Shown: piece by piece, positions 9,224 through 19,500 of the stretch
Numbering within the stretch: position 1 is the first letter of the stretch
Layout: each line of letters opens with the position of its first letter
Assembly: GCA_030849075.1 (NCBI GenBank)
Contig: JASAOO010003307.1
Coordinates: 1 to 39,021 of the forward strand
Reading direction: 5' to 3'
Source: Zelonia costaricensis
Taxonomy: Eukaryota; Euglenozoa; Kinetoplastea; Trypanosomatida; Trypanosomatidae
DNA length: 39,021 bases
Notes under the pieces: generated by a model
Told to the model about the DNA's origin: nothing
Databases searched by the model: none
The model's input: only the letters and a program-made list of their open reading frames with translations
Made by a program: the position numbers and the translations under genes

Positions 9224-10911
9224 GCGACGGCGTGCGCACGGTTTGGACGGTGGGGGTGGGGGGTGGGGTGAGTGGACGGGCGGGTGGCGGTGGCGGTACC
9301 ACGAGAGAAGGCACAGGGCGAAGAAAAAAAGAGAAGGCACGAGAAGAACAGAAGCACTTGTAAACGAGGAGACCAACGCGGCTGGGTGAAGCGCCCCCCC
9401 TCCCCCTCTTCTCTCCACCCCTTCGTGTACGTTTGTCGAGGGGAGGAAGAGAAAAGAGCAGCCGGGTGGAGTGGCAGCCGGAGGAGGAAAAGGCGGGAAC
9501 TCAAAGGGCGAGCCGGTCTACAAGGGGCCGTCAGCGGCGGTTTGAGAACAGGCGAAACAGCAACACGAATAGTAGGCGCAGCACCGCGTAGACGACAGCG
9601 AACTCCCCCTCCCTTTTCAGAAAGGTTTGCGTTCGTATTCGAATGTGAAGGTGTGCGTTTGCGTACAGGCGACGCGCATGCGTGTGGATGTGACGAGTGC
9701 GGCGCTGCGCAGGCACGTGGGACGCTGCGCAGGCGTTGCGACGTGGACGACGGCGACGATGACGGCGCTGTCTCTATTCCAGCGTAGATGCCCGCAGCTG
9801 CGTGGTGGTCGCACGAGTGGGAAAGTGTGTGTGTGTGTGGAGGAATGAAGGGGAGGGGGGAGGACCAGCGCTTCTTCTCCGCTGTGTTTCGTGCAGTGGG
9901 TGACGGGCGAGGAGGTGCTGCCGTCATATGGGCGGCGGCATGCGGCAACGGAAATAGAGAAGGAAAGAGAGGGAGAGCGAAGAAAAGAGAAGTGGTGTGG
10001 GGAGGAGAGTATGGGGTCGTCTAAATGAAGACGGGGGTCGGCATCGGCCTGCGGAGCCGCAGCTGTGCTTGAGTACACACACACACACACACACACGCTC
10101 CGGCACACTGAAAATGCAGACCAGCGAGACGTGGCGTCATCGAAACTCGTCATCGAGAGGATCGGCTGTTGTGTGTAGCGCGCGACGGTCGGGTCTGCGT
10201 GTGCATTGGCGCCTTCCACAGCCCCTCCACTTCCCCCCTGCGCAGTCAGCATGGCGTGACGGCTTCTCCTTCTGCTCCGCTGGCGCCGCGCCGCGTTGCT
10301 CTCATCTCGCAGCGACTTCTCGTGTGAAGTTTGCGTTCTCCAAGACAAGTCCAACCACTGTGCGTCGTCTTGTTGCAGGCGCACGCGGCGCTGCCGGGAA
10401 AGAGAGGCGAAGGCCGCCCGTGGTACGGGAAACTCCGCCGCGCGCGTCCGCGACACACACACACACAGACACACACACAAACACACAAACGCAAACCCAA
10501 ACTTCCTGAACACACGGGGGAAAAAAGAAAACACGCGAGAAAAAAAGGGCGATACCGGCCACGGCCTGCACCGCGATGCGCGCACGCGCACGCGCACATC
10601 ACTCAAGACAAGCATCTCGCAGAGCACCACAGGAACAGCAAGCGCCAGCGTAGCCCACCGACATCCCCCCACCAACGCACGCACACACAGCCCCCTTTCC
10701 GCACATCAGCTCAACACGGAGGAGTGGGGGCGAGGGGGAGAGAGAAGTGAGAAGGGATAAGGGGTCTGTCAATGGACGGGGTGCGCGCAGTCGGCGCGGG
10801 CCCCGACGTCGTCCATCAGTGCAAGTTCGTTCTCGACGTTTGCTGCTGGAGGGCGAGTCTATGTCGCAGGGGAACCCATGCAGGCACACACGCACCGCCA
10901 CGTGCTGCCGC
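9224..10911. other. Intergenic spacer between the 7TM gene and RPT4
   Basis: About 1.7 kb with no credible gene. It holds a T-rich pyrimidine tract on the minus strand at about 9324-9340, a 12-bp direct repeat (9703-9714 and 9723-9734), (CA)n at 10075-10098 and a broken (CA)n at about 10453-10487. A 355-codon minus ORF at 9617-10684 reads through these repeats and has no recognisable domain. The sequence is most likely the 3' UTR of RPT4 plus the 5' region of the 7TM gene. Confidence 0.6.
10075..10098. repeat. (AC)n microsatellite
   Basis: A perfect AC dinucleotide run of about 12 units in the spacer downstream of RPT4. Confidence 0.88.
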
Positions 10912-12102
10912 TTACTGGTCCGAGTACTGGTGCGCCGTGCCCTCGAGTCGCTTCATGTCAGCGACCTTGCGCACGGCCTTGTTGAAGTCGCTGTTCTCGA
11001 CGTAGTCGCGGCCAGCGCGGATTGCGAACATGCCGGCCTCGGTGCACACGTTACGCAGATCGGCCCCGTTGAAGCCCTCGGACAGTTTCACGACGCTCTC
11101 GAAGTCGACGTCGCCCTTCTTGGTGATCTTCGCGGAGTGGATGCGCAGAATGTCCAGGCGACCCGCCTCGTTTGGCAGTGAGATCTCGATCTTGCGGTCG
11201 AGGCGGCCGGGCCGCATCAGCGCGGCATCCAGCGTGTCGGGGCGGTTCGTTGCCATGATCACCTTCACCTTGCCCAGCTTGTCGAAGCCGTCCATCTGGT
11301 TGAGCAGCTCCATCAACGTGCGCTGGATTTCGCGATCAGAGGAGGAGCCCTCAATGCGCTTGCTGCCAATCGCGTCCACCTCATCGATGAAGATGATGCA
11401 CGGCTCATGCTCGCGTGCGTAGGCGAACATCTCGCGAATCACACGCGCCGACTCGCCAATGTACTTGTCCACGATGGAGGAAGCGACAATCTTCAAGAAG
11501 GCCGCATCCACGTTCGCGGCAATCGCCTTGGCCAGCAGCGTCTTGCCCGTGCCGGGCGGGCCGTACAGCAGCACCCCCTTCGGCGCCGCGATGCCAACGC
11601 GAAAGAACAACTCCGGGTTGGTCAAGGGCAGCTCGATCACCTCGCGCATCTGCCGCATCTGCGACTGCAGACCACCGATGTCCTGGAAGGAGACGTCCTT
11701 GTCGCTTGACATGTACTGCATGCTGTACACCTGCGGGTCAACCTCACGTGGCAGCACCTTCACGATGGTGAAGGTCGTAATCTCGAGCGCAACACGAGCG
11801 CCGAACTTGAGCTTCTCCGGCTTGATGCTCTTGCGGTACCCCACGAGGTGGCGGGCGCCGCTGATGCTCTTCACGATGAAGCGCTCCTCATCCACGCGCT
11901 TCAGCACCTCGCCCACGTAGTGACCGATGCTCAGGAGTGCGTTGATCTGATCTTCGATCTTGTCCAGCTCGCGCTGCTGCACCCTCACATCGTCGTTCAC
12001 CTTCTTGAGCCGCGCCTGCGTGACGTTGCGCTCTACAGTCTTCTTGATGACCTCATTCCGCAGCGCCTCCCGCTCCGGGTCGAAGGCGGTGTTGCTCTGC
12101 AT
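10912..12102 (-). CDS. RPT4: 26S proteasome regulatory AAA-ATPase subunit RPT4
   Basis: The 396-residue product is one of the six ATPases of the proteasome base ring, which unfolds ubiquitinated substrates and feeds them into the 20S core. An N-terminal coiled coil (about 10-57) precedes an OB-fold region and the AAA domain. Visible motifs are Walker A GPPGTGKT (181-188), Walker B IIFIDE (236-241), sensor 1 ATN (284-286) and the arginine-finger region RPGRLDR (297-303). The stretches [24 protein letters not shown] and [21 protein letters not shown] point to RPT4 (human PSMC6, S10b) rather than other RPT subunits. The C-terminus HQYSDQ lacks a terminal HbYX motif, as expected for RPT4. Length is close to the human protein. 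The ATG at 12102 is preferred over the in-frame upstream extension, which is Pro/Ser-rich intergenic sequence. Confidence 0.97.
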   Translation of the reverse strand: MQSNTAFDPEREALRNEVIKKTVERNVTQARLKKVNDDVRVQQRELDKIEDQINALLSIGHYVGEVLKRVDEERFIVKSISGARHLVGYRKSIKPEKLKFGARVALEITTFTIVKVLPREVDPQVYSMQYMSSDKDVSFQDIGGLQSQMRQMREVIELPLTNPELFFRVGIAAPKGVLLYGPPGTGKTLLAKAIAANVDAAFLKIVASSIVDKYIGESARVIREMFAYAREHEPCIIFIDEVDAIGSKRIEGSSSDREIQRTLMELLNQMDGFDKLGKVKVIMATNRPDTLDAALMRPGRLDRKIEISLPNEAGRLDILRIHSAKITKKGDVDFESVVKLSEGFNGADLRNVCTEAGMFAIRAGRDYVENSDFNKAVRKVADMKRLEGTAHQYSDQ

Positions 12103-12140
12103 ATTGAGGGAAGGAGGCGGGGGGGGGGGGAGAAGGGGTG

Positions 12141-12173
12141 CTGAGAGGGGTGGGGTGGGGTGGGGGGATGGAG
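12141..12173 (-). promoter_or_regulatory. Candidate trans-splice acceptor for RPT4
   Basis: On the minus strand a C-rich pyrimidine tract (three CCCCA-type repeats) ends in CTCTCAG, with the AG at 12142-12141. This gives a 5' UTR of about 38 nt. The UTR itself is strongly C-rich. No AG occurs between this point and the ATG. Confidence 0.45.
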
Positions 12174-12465
12174 TTGTGCTGCTCTCCTCTGTCTTCTCGC
12201 CCAACGGACGACCAGCAGCCCGCAAAGGACACCGCGTCACGTACGTGCACTTGTGGACTCTCTCACGCAGCTGTGCGCGCCGTCAGCTTTCCGCCTTCTG
12301 TTCGCAGCCAACGCGAGGTCTGTGAGTGTGCGTGTGTGTGCGTGTACCAATTGAATACAGCAACAGCTTTGTGTGTATAGAGAGGGTGGAGGGTGTTGAC
12401 CAGACGCGTGGTCGACGCGTGGGGAGGATGGAGGGTGAATGCGGGCTGGAGAGGGAGGGGCGCAC

Positions 12466-12484
12466 GTGTGTGTGTGTGTGTGTG
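12466..12484. repeat. (GT)n microsatellite
   Basis: A run of about 9 GT units in the RPT4/TruD-like spacer. Confidence 0.85.
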
Positions 12485-13591
12485 TATGCCACAGCAGCCA
12501 CAGCGTGGGGAAGCGGAAGAGATACGAGCAAAGGCGAACACGAGGACGAGAAAAAGAAGAAAAGAAGCGAAGAGCGCGGCAGGTCGCGTGATGTGTTCGC
12601 ACACTGTCCAGCAGCATCGCGACAAGAGGGGGGGGGGCAAAGAGGGCGGGAGAAGGTTGGGGGAGGTGACGGCGTGCGAGGCCGGCGCGGTGTTCACACA
12701 CCCTGACATGTAGGAAGTCCAGGTGCCACACGGGAGAGCGCCGAGCCGCCCCTCCCAAGGTGTCGGCGCGGCTGATATCTCCTTCCTGATGCAGGGTACG
12801 TGGTGAGGAGAGCTGCAGCGGACCGACCGCAGGGCTCAAGACGGAGAGTTGGTGTTCCCTCCTCCGCCCGACACGCACACACACACAGAGACGGCGCAGG
12901 AGATGGAAGACCCCTGCCCGGCCCCTCCTCGACAACCTCACGGTGTGTCTCGGCAGACGGCTCATGTTTTGGGGAGGGGTGTCCTCTCTTGCGTAGGGCC
13001 AAGGACACTCACTCATGAGGTGGATTAGTTATCGCGCAAATAGAGGAACGTGTAAGTGATCCAGGATGACGGTTGGGAGCGGAGGGCTCGAGAGAAGGGC
13101 GTGGGTGTGTTGCAGACGGCGAGGTAGTTGCCCCTCGCGCGCGTGTGTGTGTGCATGTGTGGACGACTTCGCGTGCGTGCCACCGGGGAGCCCCAAACGC
13201 ACACCCCTCTTCTCCCCACTCTCCCACTCCTCTCTTCCATCTCTGGGTGTTTGTGAGGACAACAAGAACACACCACCACCACCACACACAGACACTTGCG
13301 TGCACACAGACGTGCACCCACAAACCAGCACGTACCGACATCATCACGGGCATCAGCCCGGTCAATCCCATTCACAGCTCGACAGCCCCCGTGTGTGTGT
13401 GTGCACCAGCGCGGCAATCGACATCCTCACGATGGGGCCCACGCTTTCACACCAGCGTCGCGCCGACTCGCTCTGCGCGGATGTGTGTGGTGTGAGACGC
13501 GTCCGCGTGCGTCTCGCCGACAGGCAGCGGTACCCACTCGGGAGGTGTTCACCTTTACACGAAAAAGAAAGGGCGGCTCTGCGCCTGGTCG

Positions 13592-16500
13592 CTACTCCTC
13601 GATGAGCTGCTGCAGGATGATCGTCTCCTCCGCCACACCAGGGGCGAAGACGGCGGCCAGGTCGGCCGGGGTGCGCAGCGGCCGGTTCGCCTGCGCCGCG
13701 TACGTCACCTCCCACCGGATCGCCTCCTTCACGGCTGCGAGACGCTCCCACAACTCCGTCAGCGCCTTCCCCGCTTCTTCGGGCGGCATCGCCGACGCGG
13801 GTGGCTCGCGCGTCTGCACCCTCTCCAGCTGCGCCGTCGCGAACTCGTGCAGCACGCAGGCCTGCAGCACGTGTACGCCGTCCGCCATGGTGCACAGGCC
13901 GAACTGCTGCTGCGTGTGCGCCGCTCGTGCCGCGAGCTCCTTCAACGCCTGTGTCACCAGCGCAGGGGCATCGCCGGGCTTCGCGGCGGCCGCAGCGACG
14001 TGCGCGCTGCTGCGCTGTTGTGCGTCGCGCAACGGCTCGTCTTCGTCTTCGTCTTTGTCGTACTGCCACTGCCGGCGTAGCGGCGCACTCATCTCGCGCG
14101 CTGCGGTGCGACGATGCACCGTGCCGTCGCTGGTGGTGGTGGTGGTCGACGGCGACGCGGATGCCCCCGTCATGGCGTACGCAAGCTGGACCACGAGGGG
14201 CCGCGCCACCTCATCCGCCACCACGTTCCACCCAGAGCGACGCCCGTCGGCGAGGCTCGCATCGGCTGTGGTTGTGGTTGCGGCAGCGGTCGCCTGCGCG
14301 CTCGCAGGTGCGGTGCGGTCCCGTATGAGCTCTCGCGCCGAGCACTGCGGCCCCGCCGCCTCCTCCAACGCGCGGGCCATGGCGGTGCCGGCGAAGACGG
14401 ACACGGCGTGCATGCGCTTGTCCACCTGCAGCCCCACCGGGCCCAGCGCACTCGCCTCGCCTGCCCCGCCGCGGCGCACGGTGACAGAGAGCCGCAGCAG
14501 TGCGATCTGGCGCACCTTCAGCGTCACGGACTCTGGTGGAAGGGCTGCCACAGCGGCCGTCGAGACTTGATCAGCGCCACGCTGCCCGCTGGAGGGCGCC
14601 AGCGGTTGCGCTTGTGCGGCATCGTGCAGTGCACGGCGCAGCTCCCGATGCGTGTGCACGTGCTCGCGGTTCACCTGCTCGACGAAGAAGAGGTGGTGGG
14701 CGCGCGTGACGGCACTGACGCTCGTCGGTGTTGGGCTCCGGCCCTCTGCATCGGCGGCGTAGGCGTACACGCCGCGCAGGGTGTCCGAGATGCGGGTGCC
14801 CTGCGACTTCTTCGCAGCGAACACGTGGAAGCTGAAGTGCTTGTTGTGCTGCAGCGCCTTCAGTCGCCGCGTACCGGGCTGCAGCCGCAACCCCCACCGA
14901 TCCCTTGTCGCACTCGTGAGAAGCAGCCGGTTGATGGCGATGGTGACGACGCTGCGGGAAAGCTGAACCGCGGTCAGGGGGCGAACGGGGCAGTGCGCTG
15001 TCGCGACGCCGGCCAGCAACGGGGCATCCACCCCCGACGCCTCCGCCGCAGCGGGCGCTGAAGTGGCGCCAGCGTCCATCGCTGTCCCCGGCGCAGGGCC
15101 CTCCGGCAACGACGCGGGTGGCCGAGGCGCCACGGCAGCAATCGGGGTGGCGTCGTGTGGCACCGCGGCGGACGCGCACAGTCGGTAGCTCGAGGCCTTG
15201 CGCTCCAGTGCCAGCGTCAGAAAGAACTTCTCCTCCTCCTCCGCCGCGGGGCCACCCATAGCGTCGCGGGCGGCGACCTTCGCATCCACCGCCGCCTGGA
15301 ACTCTGACATCGCTTTCGCCGCCTCGGCCTTGTGCCGCACCGGCGTGCGGTGCAGCCGCACCACCCGGTACGCGTCGTTCAGCAGGGGCAGTAGCTCCGC
15401 CGTGACGTCGGCCCACACGCGCGAGGCGGCGGGCTCAGTGCGTCCAAAGGCATCGCCGGGCGCGATTGACACAACCGACGCAGCCCCACCACCCCGCCTG
15501 CTGGGCACCGCCTTCGCTTCCGCTTCCTCGTCACCCTCAGCCCGCTCGTCGTGCGGCGCCTGTGACCCGTGCACGAACCCCATCGCGAGCGCCGCGAAGT
15601 TGAGCAGCGTCATGTCCGTGCCATCGAGCTGCAGCCCCCACGAGCGCTGCGCTCGCACCTCGCGGTGGCGCTTGGCCAGCACGATGGTTAGGCGGTACGG
15701 CAGGTTGCGGGCCCACCGCTGCGTCTCGGGGTCGACACGGCACAAGGCGCGCTGCAGCGCCGCCTCGGCTGCGTGGCGCCGCGGGGGCGGCAGTGCGGCA
15801 GTGCTTTGTGGCGCGGGCGTCTGCGGGCGGGGCTCCTCCGCCTTGTGCCACTCCACCTCCGCGCCTGCTGCGGTGCCTGTGCCCCCCTTGACGACGGTGG
15901 CGCTGTCGTCGGCGGCGGGGGAAGGCCCACGCCGAACCACGTCGAGCGGCACTTCGAACGTCAGCCACACCTCGCGCGACGTCGCCGCCTGCGTCAGCAG
16001 CGCCGCTGCGACGTCCCGCTGCGTCGTCACCGCCGTATTGTTCACGGACGTGAGGCGCCACTTGCACGCCTTCAGCGGTGACGCCGCTTTGGCAACCTTG
16101 GGCAGCTGCAGAGCGGCTGTGGTAGTGGGCGTGGTCGGTGGGAGCGTGAGAACCGCAGTGCGCTGCAGGCGCTCGGGCAGAGACGCTTCATCACCTCCAC
16201 TTCCCATGACCGACGTCAGGAACTCAGCAAGCGCCGTATGCTCCAGCTGGCTGCCCTGGGTGGACGCTGTGTTGCCGCTCCCGCTGTTGCCTTGTGTGAT
16301 CCAGTCGGTGGGCCATGGGCAGACATCCGCGCCATCCGCATCAGCCGGAGCAGCAGCGGCTGCATCAGCGGGCATTGCCATGGCGCGCGTGGCTGCGGCG
16401 GGCCCATGCGTCCCTCTTCCGTCCGCCACCGCCGAATCCTCGCTGCGGAGCGCCCCTCCCTCCCCTGCGCACCACACCGCAGCCTCGCGCACCAGTCGCC

Positions 16501-19500
16501 CGTCCTCGATGCCGACGAGGTGCAGCGACTTGGTGAGGTGCACGCCCCACCGCTGCTCCTCGTTGCCGCGGCGGAGTCGCCACCGCATGCACACACGTCG
16601 CGGCACCATCGCCGCGGACAGCGACCCAGAGGTGCGGCCACCACCGGCACTCTCAGGACTCGCGGCGGCTGTCAAGGCGGGCGCGGCACCGCTTGCGAGG
16701 GCAGCGCTACTCGCGTCTCTCGCCGCTGCGCCGTGTGCCGCGGCGCTGGCACGGCTGTCCTCCTGCAGCACCGACGTCGCCACATCCAGCCGCGCGCTGC
16801 GCTGGTGCCGCTTGTACTGGTACTCGGCGCACTGCTCCTGCGTGTCGTGGTCGCGGTTGAAGCAGGTTGGGCAGTACACACTTGCCGTCAGCAGCGGCGT
16901 CTCGGGGTCCAGCTCACGGCGCAGGCGGTGCACCTTGTGCTGCAGCGCGCTCTCCCCCTCCGTCTCGATGCCTGACAGCACGAAGTACTCGCGCAAGAGA
17001 TTGGACAGGCCGGCAAGGTTGTGTTCCACCACGGCGCGGATGTACACCGAGTAGACGCGGTCGCCGACGTCGGCGGTGTTCGAGTGCGGCGCAGATGCAA
17101 CGAGCTCACCGGACAGGTGGCGGTGCGCGTGACCGAGCACAACGAAGTCGTCGGCGGGCGGCACGGTGAAGAACTCCTCGGCGAGGACGCCTGACGAGAG
17201 TCGCGCGCCCAGCGTCGTGCGCTCCAGCACCTCGCCGGGCGCCAGCAGGTGCGAGCAGGACAGGGCGGCGTCATCGTCACGGGGCCCCCGCGCGTCTGCC
17301 GCGCCGCTCTTGCGGTCGGCGCCAGCACCGTGGTGCGGCGGCGCTGTCGGCGGTGCGGTCGGCTGGCGTGGCGACGGGGCCGCGGCGCTGAGCCATCGAT
17401 CGTTTGTCAGCAGGCGCGCGGCATCGAAGTGCAAGGACCGCATCGGGGGCTTGTCTTCCAGGATGGTGAAGTCGAACGCGAGCGGGCGCACGAGGAGGCG
17501 CCGGAACAGCGTTGGGGCGGTATCGGCGCGGACGTCGAGCAGCAGCCGCATCTCGTCCGAGAGGCCCAGCAGCAGCTGCGGGGCGTGCATGGCGCGCAGC
17601 AGGGCCAGCATGTTCGTGCGGGTCATGATCGGGTGCTCGCTCGCCTGGGCCGCGAAGAGGTGCTCGGGGTAGCGGCCGCGAAGAAAGGGAAGAAAGACAT
17701 CCTCCATGCACGCGGCCTCGGCCTGCGTGGGCGTGGCAACGACCATGACATGCTCCGCCTTCACGGTCATGATGCCGCGCCGATGCACGTCGCTGCGCAG
17801 CTCCGGCTTCAGCACCACATCTCCCACGAGCACCTTCCGCCCGCCGTGGCGCATCCGTCGACTCGCCATCGTGTTCCAGACGAGCCCGCGCAGCGCGTTG
17901 ATCCAGCGACGCCGCCACACGTACGGCGTCTGCGCCACGGTTGCGTGCCAGTCGCCGCCTGTCTGCGTGAAGACCTTCAGCACCTGCCGCACCGTGGGAT
18001 CGGTGCTGACGTGGTGGGCGTGCTGCGCCGTGGCCACGTTCGGCCGCCGCAGGAAGCGCGTGAGTGGCAGGGGGGCCTTGCGGCGCTGCAGCGCGTTGAG
18101 CACGGCGGATCGGAAGAAGCCGTGCAACACGTCTGTGGCGGCGCGCGCGAGGGAGGCTTCGCGGTTGGCACAGAAACAGATAGCCCCAACGGCTTGCACG
18201 GCGCGCAGGCGATGCTCCAGCTGCTGCCGTGTGGGCGTCCGCGCCGGGCCCGAGGTGCTACTACTGCTGCTGCTGTTCTCGCTGCACACGCGCCGGAGCA
18301 GCACCTCGGCGTGGTACAACGGCTGCCAGCGCGCCACCTCCGCGAGAAGGTCGTGGGAGGTGGACGGCTCCGACGTGGAGGGAGACGCGGACGAGGTCGC
18401 GTACAAAGCCGCCGGCACCTCCTGCACATCGCTCACCCGCATGACAAAGCCCGGGTGCCGCAGCGTGTTGATCAGCAAGAGGTGCTCGCGGCGCAGACGG
18501 TTCTCGGCGACGGCGCAGATCACGGTGGAGCATGACATCTTGCTCACCGCCGTGTGTGCACGCAGGGCGCGTTGGGGTATGCCGAAGAGCGCCGCGAGGT
18601 GGGCCAGCGCGTTCTGCCCGGAGACGTTCTCGAGATACAAGTGGAAGACGAAGGCCGGCGAGGACGAGGCTGAGGCGGTGGAGTGCTCGACGCGACTCGC
18701 CGCGCTCGGTGCCGGCAGCGACTCTGTGAAGGCGAGCACCGGCGGCGGCGCCGTGTCCAGGTAGCGAATGACATCCGCCAGCGAGAGCGGCGGCGGCGGC
18801 GGCGGCGGTGAGGCCTGACCTTGCTGCTGCGTGGCCGTCGCAGAGCACGCCGCGCTGCCGCCGTCCGTCTCCGCCTCCGCGGCCAGCAGCGCACGACGCA
18901 TGGACGGGGAGAGATCGGCGGCGGTCTGCTGCCGCAGGTGCAGTACAAAGCGCAGCAGCCGTGCGCAGTCGCGCGGCGGCAGGGGGTGCAGGCGGACGAC
19001 ACCAGACGCCGGCACAAACCACGGCCGCTCCGCCCCGAAGCTCAGCGCCACCGCACCGGCCTCGCCATCGCCGCCGCCGTCGCCATCGCCATCGCCGTCA
19101 TCGTCGTCGACGCCAACGCTGTCCTCGGTTGCGCGGTCAGCCCCCGCGTCGCCGTGACCGGCCCGCTGCACTTCCGCTCCGTGGCCGTCGTTCTTCCGCG
19201 CGGGGTCTGCTCCAGACGACTGTGGCGGCGGTGCCGCTGCTGCAGTCGAGGCAACCGCCTCCGCCGTCGTCGCAGCTCCCTGCACTGCCTCGTCCTCCTC
19301 GTCCTCAGCGCCGTCGGGGCCGCTGCTGCGGCGTGGGTTCGGTAATGCGGCGCTGCCGGCCTCGGCGTCAAAGGCCGCGAAGGTGGACTCGCTCAGGTCC
19401 TCATCGAGACTCACTTCGACGCAAGGCTCGCCGCGGATCATCAGCACCGGCCCTGGCGCGGGCGCACACGCCGCACCGGCCTTCCCCATGGGTGTGGGCG

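Larger units (their letters stand above)
12103..13591. other. Intergenic spacer between RPT4 and the TruD-like gene
   Basis: About 1.5 kb with no credible gene. It contains the RPT4 acceptor region, a poly-G run near 12119-12130, (GT)n at 12466-12484 and a short poly-G near 12629-12637. The part from about 12700 to 13020 is less repetitive and carries overlapping minus-strand ORFs of about 100 codons, but they show no domain. Confidence 0.6.

Noticed and set aside
9617..10684. A 355-codon minus-strand ORF between the 7TM gene and RPT4
   Set aside because: It is built largely from CA/GT repeats and Ser/Arg-rich translation with no recognisable motif; it fits UTR sequence better.
12237..13016. 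Overlapping minus-strand ORFs of 100-260 codons in the RPT4/TruD-like spacer
   Set aside because: Several frames are open at once, they include microsatellite-coded residues and no domain is visible; most likely the 3' UTR of the TruD-like gene.
15198..17054. A 618-codon plus-strand ORF
   Set aside because: It is antisense within the TruD-like gene and Ser/Ala/Arg-rich, a typical shadow frame.
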